DNA of 5,248 bases from Chlamydiia bacterium (lineage in GTDB: Bacteria; Chlamydiota; Chlamydiia; Chlamydiales; FEN-1388): positions 1-5,248 of the forward strand of contig JAHFTM010000156.1 in NCBI GenBank assembly GCA_023269335.1. The letters are read 5' to 3'. Each line of letters opens with the position of its first letter. Within the stretch, counting starts at the first letter, position 1. Positions 4,381 through 5,248 of the stretch are shown here, piece after piece. A program made the translations under genes and the position numbers. Under the pieces are notes generated by a model, which searched no databases, had not been told where the DNA came from, and was given only the letters and a program-made list of their open reading frames with translations.

Positions 4381-5248
4381 TTAGAACTCCGAGAGCTTCT
4401 TGGAGGTTTTTATAAAATGTGAGTGCGACAGCTGCCGTCTTATTACCACCTGCAACTGCACGCTCTTCTTGCTGCCTATAAAACTTGAGATAGTTTTCAA
4501 GTTGTGCACAGCTTTGTTCACTTTTTGAATTCTGATTTCTTTCAGCATTCGCTTTTTGATAACTTGTTTTTAATAGCGCTAACAATACACCTGGGAGCCC
4601 CGGCTCTAGAGCTGTCATATTTTCCTTTGGGCGCTTTTGTAATGTTATGGCTAAATCATACAGCTTGAGCTGATCAAAAAGTGAGAGTTTATGCAAATTA
4701 TTCAACAATCGGTTTCTTGTATCTTCTGTCTCTTTTCCAGTACCAGCACCTGATAGCCCAAAGTAGATGCCGCGGAAAGTAAACTCATCCTTTGGAAACC
4801 AGTTGGGATACCGATCACTTCCGAGGATTTTTCCTACTTTAAAGCTGCGTGTTTCGAGCCTCTCACTCGTAAAAGCTTTTAACTTATCTATATCCATCCA
4901 ATCAGGTCTTTTAGGAAAATGAACCCCTTCTTGTAATTCAGTAGGTTTTGCAATAGGCACTTCAGCTGCCTGTGCTGCTGCTTGCGGACTTTGCTCTGAA
5001 TGAGTAGTAACTGGCACATTTGCTTTTGGAGTTGCAGGTCTCTCTGTAGCTTGCACCGGTTCTTCGGCTATGGACCCTTCTATTGGCGTAGATCCGGTTC
5101 TTGGTGCAGCGCTTTGTAATGCATGCCTCGCCCTTATTTCTAAACCTCTTTCTCTAACCCTCTGTGTTGACTCTCTTACGCTTTGAGCTTGTGACGGGCT
5201 TAGTTTTTTGGATGCGAGTGGTTGAGGGCTAGCTTGCAATTCAGTAGG
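4373..5248 (-). CDS. Hypothetical protein, disordered N-part plus unknown domain (5' end missing)
   Basis: The frame ends in TAA at 4373-4375 and stays open to the right edge of the window. The TTG at 5239 lacks a visible ribosome binding site within the few bases available, and the frame continues through PTEL before it, so the gene most likely starts outside. Counting from that TTG, residues 1-104 are rich in Pro, Ala, Ser, Gln and Thr and look disordered, with an Arg/Glu-rich helix near 20-40. Residues about 105-288 look folded: HFPKRPDWMDIDKL, a Tyr/Phe-rich segment (RYPNWFPKDEFTFRGIYFGL), then amphipathic helices to the C-terminus. I do not recognise the domain. No signal peptide or membrane segment is visible. 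Its end overlaps the convergent kinase-like gene by 8 bases. The layout fits a secreted host-interaction protein, but this is a guess. Confidence 0.8.
   Translation of the reverse strand, partial: PTELQASPQPLASKKLSPSQAQSVRESTQRVRERGLEIRARHALQSAAPRTGSTPIEGSIAEEPVQATERPATPKANVPVTTHSEQSPQAAAQAAEVPIAKPTELQEGVHFPKRPDWMDIDKLKAFTSERLETRSFKVGKILGSDRYPNWFPKDEFTFRGIYFGLSGAGTGKETEDTRNRLLNNLHKLSLFDQLKLYDLAITLQKRPKENMTALEPGLPGVLLALLKTSYQKANAERNQNSKSEQSCAQLENYLKFYRQQEERAVAGGNKTAAVALTFYKNLQEALGVLTR
4930..5248. repeat. PTELQ-coding direct repeat within the partial minus-strand gene
   Basis: Bases 4930-4945 and 5233-5248 match at 15 of 16 positions and are 303 bases (101 codons) apart, in frame, both coding for PTELQ. 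The second copy is cut by the window edge, so a longer repeat unit cannot be judged here. Confidence 0.5.

Noticed and set aside
4730..4750. Walker-A-like GAGTGKE in the partial minus-strand protein
   Set aside because: A P-loop needs GK followed by Ser or Thr; here Glu follows and no Walker B or NTPase context is visible.

Overview
The window reads like a piece of an AT-leaning genome from a host-associated, probably obligately intracellular bacterium. A member of the Chlamydiota (environmental chlamydiae such as Parachlamydia or Simkania relatives) is my best guess. The guess rests on three things: a eukaryotic-like Ser/Thr kinase without membrane or FHA parts, a protein with an inclusion-membrane-like hydrophobic hairpin, and a Lys-rich pentapeptide tail that resembles chlamydial Hc2-type histone-like tails. 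No rRNA, tRNA or phylum-specific marker is present, so the assignment is an inference and another amoeba-associated lineage (for example Legionellales) remains possible.

Left part (2-1926, + strand): the 3' end of a DUF3604-family gene that starts upstream of the window and ends in six exact KKxxx pentads. A very AT-rich 66-base gap with promoter-like elements follows, then a tight two-gene iron-sulfur unit. This is a small [2Fe-2S] ferredoxin followed 18 bases later by a DUF1858/IscA fusion, an A-type Fe-S carrier with an extra CxxC domain. A strong 8-bp hairpin ends the unit and is shared with the convergent gene on the other side.

Right part (1946-5248): three lineage-specific-looking genes. 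On the minus strand (1946-2851) is a protein with central hydrophobic segments and a C-terminal tail built from two 54-residue repeats with Ser tracts. A 323-base intergenic region separates it from a divergent + strand gene (3175-4380) for a Ser/Thr kinase-like protein that keeps the HRDLKPGN loop but has DLG for DFG and apparently lacks the beta3 lysine. Its 3' end overlaps by 8 bases the end of a convergent minus-strand gene (4373 to beyond 5248) coding for a Pro/Ala/Gln-rich segment followed by an unrecognised folded domain.

The two Fe-S genes probably act together in electron transfer and cluster delivery. The kinase, the repeat-tailed membrane-like protein and the disordered-plus-domain protein look like candidate secreted host-interaction proteins. 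That reading comes from architecture, and no secretion signal can be proven here.
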